A stretch of DNA of 64,000 bases from Herminiimonas sp. (GTDB lineage: Bacteria > Pseudomonadota > Gammaproteobacteria > Burkholderiales > Burkholderiaceae). Where the stretch lies: the NCBI RefSeq assembly GCF_030655415.1, contig NZ_JAURVN010000015.1, forward strand, positions 248,001 to 312,000. Direction: 5' to 3'. Of this stretch, positions 26,239-34,934 are shown piece by piece (position 1 is the stretch's first letter; the number at the start of each line of letters is the position of its first letter). The position numbers and the translations under genes were made by a program. The notes below the pieces were generated by a model that was given only the letters and a program-made list of their open reading frames with translations, did no database searches and had not been told where the DNA came from.

Positions 26239-27483
26239 TTAGATCGAGGTCTTTATTTCATCGATCGCGGCAGCCACTGCCTTCACCCGCGCCTCACGAA
26301 TCGCTTCGGGAATACGACCGGCTTGATCCGGATAACGCTGCTGCGTCAGCGCGGCAACCTCACCGCCATTGACCGTTTGCGCAGCGCTTAATGCCTTTTG
26401 CAAATAAGCATTTTGTGGAAACGGTTTTTCTTCAAAGCCTGTGCGGCCACGATGGTCGCATTCAGATGCCTGCAACATATCAATGAATCGTTGCGGCTTG
26501 CGGAAAGCATCGCAACGTTCGAACAGCGTCACGATGGTCGCAGCGCGCAGTTCTAAAGCTCGGCCGATATTGCCATGTTCACGCGCAGTCATCAGCGCCA
26601 GATCGCGACAATCATTCGGAATTTTCAAACGCTGGCAAACTGCATCGACCAGCTTTGCGCTATGCATTTCGTGGGCATGATGCTTGGGCCACAGCTCCGG
26701 CGGAGTCACACCCTTTCCCAGATCATGCAGTAACGCAGCACACCGTATTGGCAACGATAGATTTTGTCGTGCGGCGTAATCGACCACCATCATCACATGC
26801 ACGCCAGTATCGATTTCAGGATGATGCAATGCTGGTTGCGGTACGCCCCACAAGATATCCAGCTCCGGCAAGATACGCTTCAAAGCTCCGCAATCACGCA
26901 ATACCGCAAACATGCGCGAAGGCTGTTGCTCCATCAAACCGCGCGCCAGTTCTTGCCATACGCGCTCGGGCACCAAGGCATCAACCTCGCCGGCGGCAAC
27001 CATTTCCTGCATCAAGGTATTGGTTTCCGCTGCAACCGAAAACTGTGGAAAGCGCGCCGCAAAACGGGCCACGCGAAGTATGCGCACAGGGTCTTCTGCA
27101 AACGCCGGCGATACATGCCGGAAAATATGTTGCGCAAGATCCTGCTTGCCGTTGAAGGGATCAACAATGACGCCATCTGCATCTTTGGCCATCGCATTAA
27201 CGGTCAGATCGCGACGGATTAAATCTTCTTCCAGCGTGACCTCAGCATCGGTATGAAATACGAAGCCGTTGTAGCCAGGTGCCGTCTTGCGTTCGGTGCG
27301 CGCCAGTGCATATTCTGCGTGCGTAACAGGATGAAGAAATACGGGGAAATCCTTGCCGACTGGCGTGTAGCCTTGCGCGATCATCTGCTCCGGCGTAGCG
27401 CCGACCACCACGTAATCGCGATCCTTGACGGCGACGCCAAGCAACTCATCCCGCACTGCGCCGCCAACGATATAGGTTTTCAT
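26239..27483 (-). CDS. cca: CCA tRNA nucleotidyltransferase with HD domain
   Basis: This enzyme adds or repairs the CCA end of tRNA. The 414-residue protein has the nucleotidyltransferase motif YIVGGAVRDELLG with the catalytic DRDYVVVG, the RRDLTVNAMA and DPVRILRVARFAARF blocks, and a C-terminal HD phosphohydrolase region (AALLHDLGKGVTPPE). That is the multifunctional gammaproteobacterial-type architecture. It is convergent with the preceding binding-protein gene, 19 bp apart, and upstream of it lies the GST gene on the same strand pattern. Confidence 0.95.
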   Translation of the reverse strand: MKTYIVGGAVRDELLGVAVKDRDYVVVGATPEQMIAQGYTPVGKDFPVFLHPVTHAEYALARTERKTAPGYNGFVFHTDAEVTLEEDLIRRDLTVNAMAKDADGVIVDPFNGKQDLAQHIFRHVSPAFAEDPVRILRVARFAARFPQFSVAAETNTLMQEMVAAGEVDALVPERVWQELARGLMEQQPSRMFAVLRDCGALKRILPELDILWGVPQPALHHPEIDTGVHVMMVVDYAARQNLSLPIRCAALLHDLGKGVTPPELWPKHHAHEMHSAKLVDAVCQRLKIPNDCRDLALMTAREHGNIGRALELRAATIVTLFERCDAFRKPQRFIDMLQASECDHRGRTGFEEKPFPQNAYLQKALSAAQTVNGGEVAALTQQRYPDQAGRIPEAIREARVKAVAAAIDEIKTSI

Positions 27484-27509
27484 TTCAGGGCTATGCGATT
27501 CGAATGGGA

Positions 27510-28223
27510 TTAGTCGGGATAGACGTCGTATTTTTCAATATGCGCCGTTTCTGCCAGCGCACCGCTTATCCATTGCGCGACGGCCGGATGCGCAGCAACG
27601 CGTTCAACATAGGCGTCGAGTGCAGGGCCGAGTACGACTTCATAAGTACGGAAGCGCATGACTACCGGTGCAAAGTAAGCGTCAGCTATCGAGAACTCGC
27701 CGAACAAAAATTCGCTAGGGCCGGACAAGGCAAGACAGGTTTCCCAGATCTCGCTGATGCGCCCGATATCGGCTTGCGCATCGATCGTGCGACCTTTGCC
27801 AGGAAACTTGGCTCGTATATTCATCCACATCGCCGAACGCACACCGGTAAAACCAGAATGCATTTCCGCACAAATCGAACGTGCCAACGCGCGCGCCGCG
27901 ACATCCTCTGGCCACATTTTCTTTTCAGGAAATTGCTCCGCCAGATATTCGCAAATCGCCAGCGAATCCCAAATCGTGGTTTCACCCGCCAGCAAAATTG
28001 GTACGCGACCAGCGGATGAATAATGTGCAATCTGTGCTGTCGTATCAGAACGATCCAGCAGCAGAGAAATTTCCTGGAATGGAATATTGAATGCAGTCAT
28101 CGCGACCCATGGGCGCATGGACCACGACGAATAATTTTTATTCGCGATCACGAGCTTGAGGCCACTCTTTTCGGCATTGCCAAGCGTTTGCGAAAGCGTA
28201 GGATCAAGTTCTGTGGTTTGCAT
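27510..28223 (-). CDS. glutathione S-transferase family protein
   Basis: The 237-residue protein has a thioredoxin-like N-terminal domain (LKLVIANKNYSSWSMRPW, with the SSWS stretch at the glutathione site) and an all-helical C-terminal domain. The segment VPILLAGETTIWDSLAICEYL carries the cis-proline and the Glu-Ser-like pair (here WDS) that contacts glutathione. The start at 28221-28223 gives a roughly 23-residue extension before the conserved domain; there is no closer start codon. The ribosome binding site is weak. Substrate unknown. Confidence 0.85.
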   Translation of the reverse strand: MQTTELDPTLSQTLGNAEKSGLKLVIANKNYSSWSMRPWVAMTAFNIPFQEISLLLDRSDTTAQIAHYSSAGRVPILLAGETTIWDSLAICEYLAEQFPEKKMWPEDVAARALARSICAEMHSGFTGVRSAMWMNIRAKFPGKGRTIDAQADIGRISEIWETCLALSGPSEFLFGEFSIADAYFAPVVMRFRTYEVVLGPALDAYVERVAAHPAVAQWISGALAETAHIEKYDVYPD

Positions 28224-28301
28224 AAATGTGGGCGAGAAAAATATTCGTGATCGGATGATGTATGTTCCGGCATCCAAGATGCCGGAACAGGTAATTCGCT
28301 T

Positions 28302-30260
28302 TTACGGCAAATCGGTTGGCACAAAAGAAGCCGGTGCCACAGTACCTAAGCGCGCTTTCAATGACTGCGGTTTGCCTTCGAACATCGCCGCATAATAAGT
28401 CGCATTCGATAAAACTTTTTTCACATAGTCGCGCGTTTCAGAAAACGGAATCGACTCGGCAAAAATTGCACCCTCGACTTGGCGCGGCAGAGTCGAACGC
28501 CATGAACGTGGACGTCCAGGACCTGCGTTATAGGCCGCTGTTGCCATGGTTTGCGAACCCTCAAGATCGGTCAGCACCATATTCAGATAGCTAGTACCGA
28601 GCAAAATATTCGTTTCGATTTCATTCACTTGAGTATGTGCAAAATCTGTCATGCCGATTTTTTTTGCGACATACTTTGCGGTGGCTGGCATCAGTTGCAT
28701 CAAACCCGAAGCGCCTACATGCGAGCGCGCATTCATGATGAAACGCGACTCTTGCCGAATCAGGCCGTAGACCCAAGCCATTTCCATCCCTTGACGTTGC
28801 GTATTGGCACGCATGATGTCGCGATACGGTGTTGGGAAACGTTGCGTGAAATCGAACTCGGCCTTGGTGCGGTCTGAGGTGTTGACCATACGATCCAGCA
28901 CATCGCTGCGACGCGCGAATTCTGCCGCGGCCAAGAGCTGTCTATCATTCATCTTGCGCAGTTCCCAGTTCCACTCGCGATAGCCTTCGAAACGCAAATC
29001 CAGGTCGAAGAACTTAAGTGCGCGACGAAAGCCCGCATTGGTCACCATAGGTGCGATCTCTTCATCTGTAACCGGTAATGCGCGTGGTGGCACCGTGATT
29101 TTTTGACCCAGTTCTTCCAATGACAACTGACCATAAAAATTGGTTTGTGGTGCTAGCAACTGAAAGCGCGCATTTGCCGCTTCGATCTTGCCATCCTCGC
29201 GCAAGGCACGCGCCAGCCAATAAGTCCACGCTGCATCATCACGCAAAGATGCAGGCATCGCTTCGATACCAGATTGCACCAACTTCCAGTCACCGGCCCG
29301 TAAGGCTGCGCGGATTTTCCATTGATGCGCTTCCAGCGATAGCGGTGCGTTGCCAGCCTTGCGCCAGTATTGAACTGCTTCCGGCGCCAGCTTCATCGAT
29401 GCTTGATAAGCAATTTGCGCCCATGCAAATGCTTCCTGCTTTTTGCTCAACAACAAAGTATTGTTCGACAATACATCGGCAGCTTGTGCCGGATTGTTTC
29501 TGGCGATACGCCCCAAAGCAACGACATACACTTCATGGCGTACACGACGGAATCCAACGCCACGTGCAACGATGGATGCAGGTTTATCCATAGCGGCGAC
29601 CAGTGAGCCGTCTTCAATGCCGGTCAATGGTACAAAGCGGCGCACATAATCAGTGGAACCGGTATCGGATGCGAGGCGGATCTGCGCCCACAAATCATCT
29701 TCATCAAACTGTTTGGTTTCCATCAAGGTTGTAATCAATGCGATACAGCCTTCGCCAAAATCCTTGGGAACGTTCAGCAAGGCGCGCGCTTCATCGGCGA
29801 CTTTAATGCCCTTTAATGCTTTCGACATCAAGGCATAGCATTTCACTTGCGTATCGTCATTCAACTGAAATTGCGGATACTGTTCATCGAAAGTGACCCA
29901 GTCGCGCTTTCTGCCGAGATCAAGCAACCAGTCATTGCGCAAACGATCAGCAATCGCGCTACCGTTATAGCGCGCCAAATAAGCTTGCAACTCGGCTGGT
30001 GAAGCATCCTTGAGACGCGCTTTCAGTTGATAATAATCAACGTAGGATGGAATCGGATAATTGCCCAGATTGGCTGCAATATCAGCAGCACGACCGGCAT
30101 CATTACGGCGAGAAGCATCGCGCAATGCCAGAAAAGCATCGTCATCACTGGCAAAACCTGCTGAGCGTTTTTGCGCATGCGCAGCCGGCAAAAGACATGC
30201 CGCCGACATCGCGACCATCACAATACGAGAAAATAATTTATTCGAAAGCATCAATTTCAT
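28302..30260 (-). CDS. slt: soluble lytic murein transglycosylase, Slt70-like
   Basis: This periplasmic enzyme cleaves peptidoglycan glycan strands. From the ATG at 30258-30260 the protein has 652 residues: a signal peptide (cleavage after AAHA), a long helical superhelix domain (about 40-450), a linker, and a C-terminal lysozyme-like domain. The catalytic glutamate is in GLIRQESRFIMNARS, followed by GLMQLMPATAKYVA and the NILLGTSYL block. A longer frame to 30350 lacks support. It is divergent from the ygfA-like gene by 106 bp. Confidence 0.93.
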   Translation of the reverse strand: MKLMLSNKLFSRIVMVAMSAACLLPAAHAQKRSAGFASDDDAFLALRDASRRNDAGRAADIAANLGNYPIPSYVDYYQLKARLKDASPAELQAYLARYNGSAIADRLRNDWLLDLGRKRDWVTFDEQYPQFQLNDDTQVKCYALMSKALKGIKVADEARALLNVPKDFGEGCIALITTLMETKQFDEDDLWAQIRLASDTGSTDYVRRFVPLTGIEDGSLVAAMDKPASIVARGVGFRRVRHEVYVVALGRIARNNPAQAADVLSNNTLLLSKKQEAFAWAQIAYQASMKLAPEAVQYWRKAGNAPLSLEAHQWKIRAALRAGDWKLVQSGIEAMPASLRDDAAWTYWLARALREDGKIEAANARFQLLAPQTNFYGQLSLEELGQKITVPPRALPVTDEEIAPMVTNAGFRRALKFFDLDLRFEGYREWNWELRKMNDRQLLAAAEFARRSDVLDRMVNTSDRTKAEFDFTQRFPTPYRDIMRANTQRQGMEMAWVYGLIRQESRFIMNARSHVGASGLMQLMPATAKYVAKKIGMTDFAHTQVNEIETNILLGTSYLNMVLTDLEGSQTMATAAYNAGPGRPRSWRSTLPRQVEGAIFAESIPFSETRDYVKKVLSNATYYAAMFEGKPQSLKARLGTVAPASFVPTDLP

Positions 30261-30366
30261 AACCCTTTTTTTGACCCGCTTATACTGTGCATAGCTGCTA
30301 GCAGCGCGATACACATCAACGATAACTAGAATAGCACGCGATTCCTTCAAATCCTTAGCCTATCCC

Positions 30367-30912
30367 ATGCAAAACAAGAGCGAATTACGACAACTTTTAC
30401 TCACAGCGCGCAATGCAATCTCTGCCGAGCAAAAACTGCTTTGGGATAAGCAACTAGGTGAAAAAATCATGGCATGGTGGTCTATACACCGGGTGCACAG
30501 CCTCGGCGTGTATTGGCCTATGCGCGGCGAACCTGATCTGAATGCGGCTTATGCAATGCTCACCGAACTAGGCGTGCAACTCGCATTGCCCGTAGTTGTG
30601 AGTGACAATGCACCGTTAAAGTTCTATCCATGGACGCCGGGCGATGCTGTGATCAAGGATAGATATGGCGCGGCGGTACCGACAGAGCTGCATACGGAAC
30701 TGTTGCCGCAAGCCTTGCTCATCCCTTGCGTGGGCTTCAATCCGCAACGCTTTCGTCTGGGTTACGGCGGCGGTTTTTATGATCGGACCTTGGCCACACT
30801 ACCGCGACCACAGACGATAGGCGTCGCCTACGCAAATGCGGAAACCACGTTTGCAGCGGATCCATATGACGTTGCGCTGGATATGGTGATGACGCCATCG
30901 ACAACGTTTTAA
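30367..30912 (+). CDS. ygfA: 5-formyltetrahydrofolate cyclo-ligase
   Basis: This enzyme uses ATP to turn 5-formyl-THF into 5,10-methenyl-THF. The 181-residue protein has the family segments YWPMRGEPDLN, LLIPCVGFNPQRFRLGYGGG and the ATP-binding GYGGGFYDRTL. It is followed by a strong terminator and by metF in the opposite direction, both one-carbon metabolism genes. In many gammaproteobacteria 6S RNA precedes this gene; I see no 6S structure in the 106-bp leader. Confidence 0.93.
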   Translation: MQNKSELRQLLLTARNAISAEQKLLWDKQLGEKIMAWWSIHRVHSLGVYWPMRGEPDLNAAYAMLTELGVQLALPVVVSDNAPLKFYPWTPGDAVIKDRYGAAVPTELHTELLPQALLIPCVGFNPQRFRLGYGGGFYDRTLATLPRPQTIGVAYANAETTFAADPYDVALDMVMTPSTTF

Positions 30913-30925
30913 AATAATCAGATAT

Positions 30926-30957
30926 AAAAAAAGCCGCATACGCGGCTTTTTCTTTTT
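30926..30957. terminator. bidirectional Rho-independent terminator
   Basis: AAGCCGC (30931-30937) pairs with GCGGCTT (30942-30948) around ATAC, with an A-run before and TTTCTTTTT after. It separates ygfA from the convergent metF. Confidence 0.92.
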
Positions 30958-30974
30958 GCATCTATACGTTCAAA

Positions 30975-31826
30975 TTATTTCTGTGACAAGTTCAAACGAC
31001 TCCAGATCGCGTGCGTAGCGGCAGCCTGATTCAAGGTGTAGAAATGCAAACCTGGCGCACCACCAGCTAACAAACGCTCGCACAAATCCGTCACGACATC
31101 CAAACCAAATGCCTTGATCGAATCGGTGTCGTCGTTGTAACTAGCCAGCTTCAAACGTATCCAGCGTGGGATTTCTGCGCCGCACATATCCGAGAAACGC
31201 ATCAGTTGCGTGTAATTGGTAATCGGCATAATGCCAGCCGTTACCGGTATGTCGGCACCTGCTTTACGCGCATCCTCAACAAAACGGAAGTAAGCATCCG
31301 CATTGTAGAAATATTGCGTGATCGCAGAGTTGGCACCGGCCTTGACCTTGCGCGCAAAGCTGGCGATATCGTCACTTGGCGACTTGGCCTGCGGATGCAT
31401 TTCCGGATAAGCGCCTACTTCGATATGGAACCAATCGCCAGTTTCAGCGCGTATGAATTCGACCAGTTCATTCGCGTAATGAAATTCGCTGGAAGATGCA
31501 TCCATCGCGCCATAACCACTAGGCAAATCTCCACGCAAGGCAACGATGCGCTTGATGTCATGCGATTTGTATTCCTGCAAAATCGAGCGCAGGCTTTCAC
31601 GCGAACTACCGAGGCAGGAAAGATGCGGTGCGGCGTCGTGACCTGCGCCACGAATTTCCAATACCGTATCAAGCGTACCGTGTTGCGTCGAACCACCAGC
31701 ACCGAAGGTGACCGAAAAATACTTGGGATTCAGTTCGGCCAGCTTGGCGCACGTGACGCGCAATTTTTCCACGCCGACCGGAGTCTTGGGCGGAAAAAAT
31801 TCTATGCTGAAATTCTGTTGTTTCAT
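30975..31826 (-). CDS. metF: methylenetetrahydrofolate reductase
   Basis: MetF reduces 5,10-methylene-THF to 5-methyl-THF, which supplies the methyl group for methionine. The 283-residue FAD protein begins FSIEFFPPKTPVGVEKL and carries YFSVTFGAGGST and the LRGDLP segment. It overlaps the upstream holin-like gene by four bases (ATGA), and ahcY lies before that, so methyl-cycle genes are grouped. Confidence 0.96.
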   Translation of the reverse strand: MKQQNFSIEFFPPKTPVGVEKLRVTCAKLAELNPKYFSVTFGAGGSTQHGTLDTVLEIRGAGHDAAPHLSCLGSSRESLRSILQEYKSHDIKRIVALRGDLPSGYGAMDASSSEFHYANELVEFIRAETGDWFHIEVGAYPEMHPQAKSPSDDIASFARKVKAGANSAITQYFYNADAYFRFVEDARKAGADIPVTAGIMPITNYTQLMRFSDMCGAEIPRWIRLKLASYNDDTDSIKAFGLDVVTDLCERLLAGGAPGLHFYTLNQAAATHAIWSRLNLSQK

Positions 31827-32167
31827 TTTTCTTTAAGTATGAGCGCGGACAATATCCACGAGATGACGCTATACAAAATCGCTCCGCCCACCGCCGACCA
31901 AAAACCGGCAACGTGGAAGCCGCCCACCATTTGCGAGACTGCCCAGAACATCAAACCATTGATGACGAAGATAAACAAACCCAGCGTCAAAAAGGTGACC
32001 GGCAAAGTCAGCAAAACAAGTATGGGACGTATCAGTGCGTTCACCAATCCCAGCACCAGCGCAGCAATAATCGCCGTGCCTACGCTGTCGACCGTGATCG
32101 ACGACATCAGATAAGGGAGCGCAAACAGCGCCGCTGCATTGATTGCCCAGATTAACAATAAGCGCAT
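31823..32167 (-). CDS. phage holin family (DUF360-like) small membrane protein
   Basis: This 114-residue protein has four hydrophobic helices with short loops and the family pieces LPYLMSSITVDSVGTAII and ALIRPILVLLTLPVTFLTLG. Such proteins are annotated as 'phage holin family' but are widespread chromosomal proteins with no link to lysis; function is unknown. GAGGAG lies seven bases before the ATG at 32165-32167. Its stop overlaps the metF start, which puts it in the ahcY-metF unit. Confidence 0.82.
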   Translation of the reverse strand: MRLLLIWAINAAALFALPYLMSSITVDSVGTAIIAALVLGLVNALIRPILVLLTLPVTFLTLGLFIFVINGLMFWAVSQMVGGFHVAGFWSAVGGAILYSVISWILSALILKEK

Positions 32168-32277
32168 GTGATTTCTCCTCAAATATTATTCAGGGAATGG
32201 CCGCGCCATCATCAAGATGATGAATGGAACGACACGACAACACCTATCAAACATTTGCTCTAAAGCAGCGATGCTTA

Positions 32278-32313
32278 CACAGCAAGCCTGACGCAATTAG
32301 TCAGGCTGCTGTG
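32278..32313 (-). terminator. hairpin after ahcY
   Basis: CACAGCA-AGCCTGAC pairs with GTCAGGCT-GCTGTG around GCAATTA, with one bulged base. It begins 19 bp past the ahcY stop. There is no T-tract on the minus strand, so it may weaken transcription or protect the mRNA end rather than terminate fully. Confidence 0.5.
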
Positions 32314-32331
32314 ATTTTCTATTACAGTTTC

Positions 32332-33756
32332 TTAGTAACGATAGTGCTCTGGCTTGTACGGACCAACTTGCGCAACGCCAATGTAATCAGCTTGCTCAGT
32401 GGTCAGTGTCGTCAATTGTGCATTGAGTTTTTTCAATTGCAAACGGGCGACTTTTTCATCCAGATGTTTAGGCAAAGTGTAGACGCCGACTGGATAATTC
32501 TTGGTGTTGGCATACAACTCGATTTGCGCGATCGTTTGATTAGCGAACGACGAGCTCATCACGTACGAAGGATGGCCAGTACCGCAACCCAGATTTACCA
32601 AACGGCCTTCAGCCAGCAAGATGATGCGTTTGCCGTCAGGGAAAATCACGTGATCAACTTGCGGCTTGATGTTATCCCATGTGTATTGTTTCAACGCAGC
32701 GACTTCGATTTCATTGTCGAAGTGACCGATGTTGCAGACAATCGCCTGGTCTTTCATCTTCTTCATGTGATCGTGTGTGATGACATGATAGTTGCCGGTG
32801 CAAGTAACGAAGATGTCGCCGTGCTCAACCGCGTAATCCATCGTCACAACGCGATAACCTTCCATCGCTGCCTGCAATGCGCAGATAGGATCGATTTCGG
32901 TCACCCAGACTTGTGCCGACAATGCGCGCATCGCTTGAGCTGAACCTTTGCCGACGTCACCGTAACCGGCGATGACTGCAACTTTACCGGCGATCATGAC
33001 GTCGGTCGCGCGTTTGATACCGTCGACCAGCGATTCACGGCAGCCGTACAGATTGTCGAACTTGGATTTGGTAACTGAATCGTTGACATTGATCGCTGGG
33101 AAAGCCAATTTGCCGTCTTTATGCATTTGATACAAACGATGCACACCGGTGGTGGTTTCTTCAGTCACGCCGAGGATTTCTGGCAGACGTTTCGAATACC
33201 AGCTTGCATCGATGGCCAGATGTTTTTTGATCGAATTGAACAGGCAGATTTCTTCTTCCGAACCTGGGTTGTTCAAAACAGATATATCTTTTTCAGCACG
33301 GGTACCGAGATGCAACAACAAGGTTGCATCGCCGCCATCATCCAGAATCATGTTCGAATAAACCGGTGCGCCTTTAGCGTCGTTCGGCCATTCAAAAATG
33401 CGGTGCGTATATTCCCAGTAGTCATCTAGCGTTTCGCCTTTGACAGCGAATACAGCTGTGCCGGCAGCAGCGATTGCAGCAGCTGCATGATCTTGTGTCG
33501 AATAGATATTGCACGATGCCCAACGCACTTGTGCGCCCAGTGCTTCCAGCGTCTGGATCAACACGGCGGTTTGAATCGTCATGTGGATAGAACCGGTGAT
33601 GCGTGCGCCTTTCAAAGGCTGTGCAGCGGCGAATTCTTCGCGAATTGCCATCAAACCAGGCATTTCGGTTTCGGCGATTTTGATTTCCTTGTCACCCCAA
33701 ACAGACAGGGACAAGTCGGCGATAACGTAATCGGTGAATTTAGTAGAGGTAGTCAT
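32332..33756 (-). CDS. ahcY: S-adenosylhomocysteine hydrolase
   Basis: This NAD-dependent enzyme splits S-adenosylhomocysteine (SAH) into adenosine and homocysteine and so relieves inhibition of methyltransferases. The 474-residue protein has [21 protein letters not shown] at the start region, [16 protein letters not shown], the NAD-binding [16 protein letters not shown] loop ([20 protein letters not shown]) and the C-terminal YKPEHYRY end that contacts NAD. It is preceded by an SAH riboswitch. The ribosome binding site AGGAG is 22 bases before the ATG, unusually far, with a small hairpin in between. Confidence 0.97.
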   Translation of the reverse strand: MTTSTKFTDYVIADLSLSVWGDKEIKIAETEMPGLMAIREEFAAAQPLKGARITGSIHMTIQTAVLIQTLEALGAQVRWASCNIYSTQDHAAAAIAAAGTAVFAVKGETLDDYWEYTHRIFEWPNDAKGAPVYSNMILDDGGDATLLLHLGTRAEKDISVLNNPGSEEEICLFNSIKKHLAIDASWYSKRLPEILGVTEETTTGVHRLYQMHKDGKLAFPAINVNDSVTKSKFDNLYGCRESLVDGIKRATDVMIAGKVAVIAGYGDVGKGSAQAMRALSAQVWVTEIDPICALQAAMEGYRVVTMDYAVEHGDIFVTCTGNYHVITHDHMKKMKDQAIVCNIGHFDNEIEVAALKQYTWDNIKPQVDHVIFPDGKRIILLAEGRLVNLGCGTGHPSYVMSSSFANQTIAQIELYANTKNYPVGVYTLPKHLDEKVARLQLKKLNAQLTTLTTEQADYIGVAQVGPYKPEHYRY

Positions 33757-33763
33757 TGGCTGC

Positions 33764-33799
33764 GGCGTTTATCACGCCCTCCTTTCGTTAGAAAAAAAG
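33764..33799 (-). promoter_or_regulatory. ahcY ribosome-binding region with two alternative hairpins
   Basis: Minus-strand RNA: the Shine-Dalgarno AGGAG is at 33779-33783. Upstream, CUUUUUUUC (33791-33799) can pair with GAAAGGAGG (33778-33786) through six Watson-Crick and three G-U pairs around the loop UAAC, hiding the site. Downstream, GGCGU pairs with ACGCC (33764-33778) around GAUAA; folding this shortens the effective distance from site to ATG to seven bases. The pairings are read directly; their regulatory use is inference. Confidence 0.5.
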
Positions 33800-33803
33800 A
33801 AAC

Positions 33804-33878
33804 GTGAGCGCAGTTGCTGGTGTTGACCGCATCAAGCCTGGTAGATCGAGAGATCTATCGCAACGCTCCTTGATGCGG
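33804..33878 (-). ncRNA. SAH riboswitch (ahcY leader)
   Basis: In the minus-strand leader of ahcY, CCGCATCAAG pairs with CTTGATGCGG to form the closing stem P1 (33826-33835 and 33869-33878). Right after the first arm comes GGAGCGTTGCG, and the hairpin GATAGATC/GATCTA with the CCAGGC element follows, as in the known SAH riboswitch consensus. The 3' segment GCAACTGCGCTC can pair with GAGCGTTGC to form the pseudoknot. Position before ahcY agrees with the known distribution in Burkholderiales, where SAH binding raises expression. Confidence 0.88.
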
Positions 33879-33929
33879 CTGCTATTTTAAACGAAAAATT
33901 GATTCGCGACCATGCTCGACTCCGGGAAT

Positions 33930-34859
33930 TTACTTTTTGGGCGCAGTCGTGTCAGGTAGCGAAACCGAGTGCACGCCGGGCGCAGTTGACTGGGATTCAA
34001 CATTTTCCTTGATCCAGCCCAGCATATCTATCCAGATACGCCTGACCTCAGCTTCAGGCGGCATTTTTTGTGCATTCGGCAATTCTATCGTGATCACCGG
34101 CACGTTCTTGTGCACGCCGCTGTAATTGCCCAACGATCCGGGATAAACACCAACGCGATTCAGTAACAAGCGGCCGAACTTGCGTGGCGGCTGCGCCGGA
34201 CCATCGAAATCCAGTACGCCAAAAGGCGCATGCACCGAGATAATTACATCCGGTTTGAAGGCGTGCATTTCATCCTCAACCCAACGACTTTCCGGCTCTG
34301 ACAAAGGTGAATTGCCGGGAAAACGACGCGGATCAGCACGCGTGCGTGCTTGCCAATATTTAGGCGCTTCCTTGTCCCAATCAGGTGTTGGGAAATTGCG
34401 ATTCAGATCGACGCCGTTGGCGTTCATACGCATGGCTTTTTTCGCCAGCAGACCATCAGGATTCACCACCGGCATAATGCGCCAATCTATGCGCTGCGCC
34501 GCCGGGCCGTTCATGCTATCTACCCAGCGATACACGATCGCTGCCGACGTTAGTTCATCGCCGTGTATGCCTCCCATCAGCAGCACGCGCAAAGGCGGTT
34601 TCTTTTTATTGCGATTGAGTGCAGGCACATCTTTGGCGAGCAAGGGAAAACCTTGTAGCGAATAACGTCCAGTCGGGACGAAGCCGCCTTTCACACACAT
34701 GGCTTTGTTGACAGTCGGCATGCGTGTAATCAAGCGATCGCACAATTCGCCAGACTTCGAGGCAACTGCGTTTTCAGCATGCGTGGAAAACGGCAAGGCC
34801 AGCGTGCATACCGTCGCCATGAAAATAGTCCACTTACCAATCAAGCTTGAAACGCGCAT
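33930..34859 (-). CDS. exported M14 family zinc carboxypeptidase-like protein
   Basis: The 309-residue protein has a signal peptide (cleavage after STHA) and an M14 peptidase domain. Zinc ligands and catalytic residues are visible: HGDE in LLMGGIHGDELTSAA, then NPDGLLA, VDLNRNFPTPDW, the third ligand histidine in ISVHAPFG, and the catalytic glutamate in ITIELPNA. Members of this subgroup (MpaA-like) trim cell-wall peptides. The ATG at 34857-34859 has AAGG about seven bases before it. It sits between metK and ahcY on the same strand, but the metK terminator lies directly upstream, so it probably has its own promoter. Confidence 0.87.
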   Translation of the reverse strand: MRVSSLIGKWTIFMATVCTLALPFSTHAENAVASKSGELCDRLITRMPTVNKAMCVKGGFVPTGRYSLQGFPLLAKDVPALNRNKKKPPLRVLLMGGIHGDELTSAAIVYRWVDSMNGPAAQRIDWRIMPVVNPDGLLAKKAMRMNANGVDLNRNFPTPDWDKEAPKYWQARTRADPRRFPGNSPLSEPESRWVEDEMHAFKPDVIISVHAPFGVLDFDGPAQPPRKFGRLLLNRVGVYPGSLGNYSGVHKNVPVITIELPNAQKMPPEAEVRRIWIDMLGWIKENVESQSTAPGVHSVSLPDTTAPKK

Positions 34860-34870
34860 CGAGAAACCTT

Positions 34871-34913
34871 GAAAAGAAAAAAAGCCGGCCAACCCGACAG
34901 GGTTGATCCGGCT
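34871..34913 (-). terminator. metK terminator
   Basis: On the minus strand AGCCGGATCAACCC pairs with GGGTTGGCCGGCT with a small internal mismatch, followed by TTTTTTCTTTTC. It begins 22 bp after the metK stop and overlaps the start region of the peptidase gene. Confidence 0.85.
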
Positions 34914-34934
34914 ACGCACAATTAAAGACTGAAA

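Noticed and set aside
30261..30366. 6S RNA next to ygfA
   Set aside because: The interval is only 106 bp and shows no long bulged hairpin.
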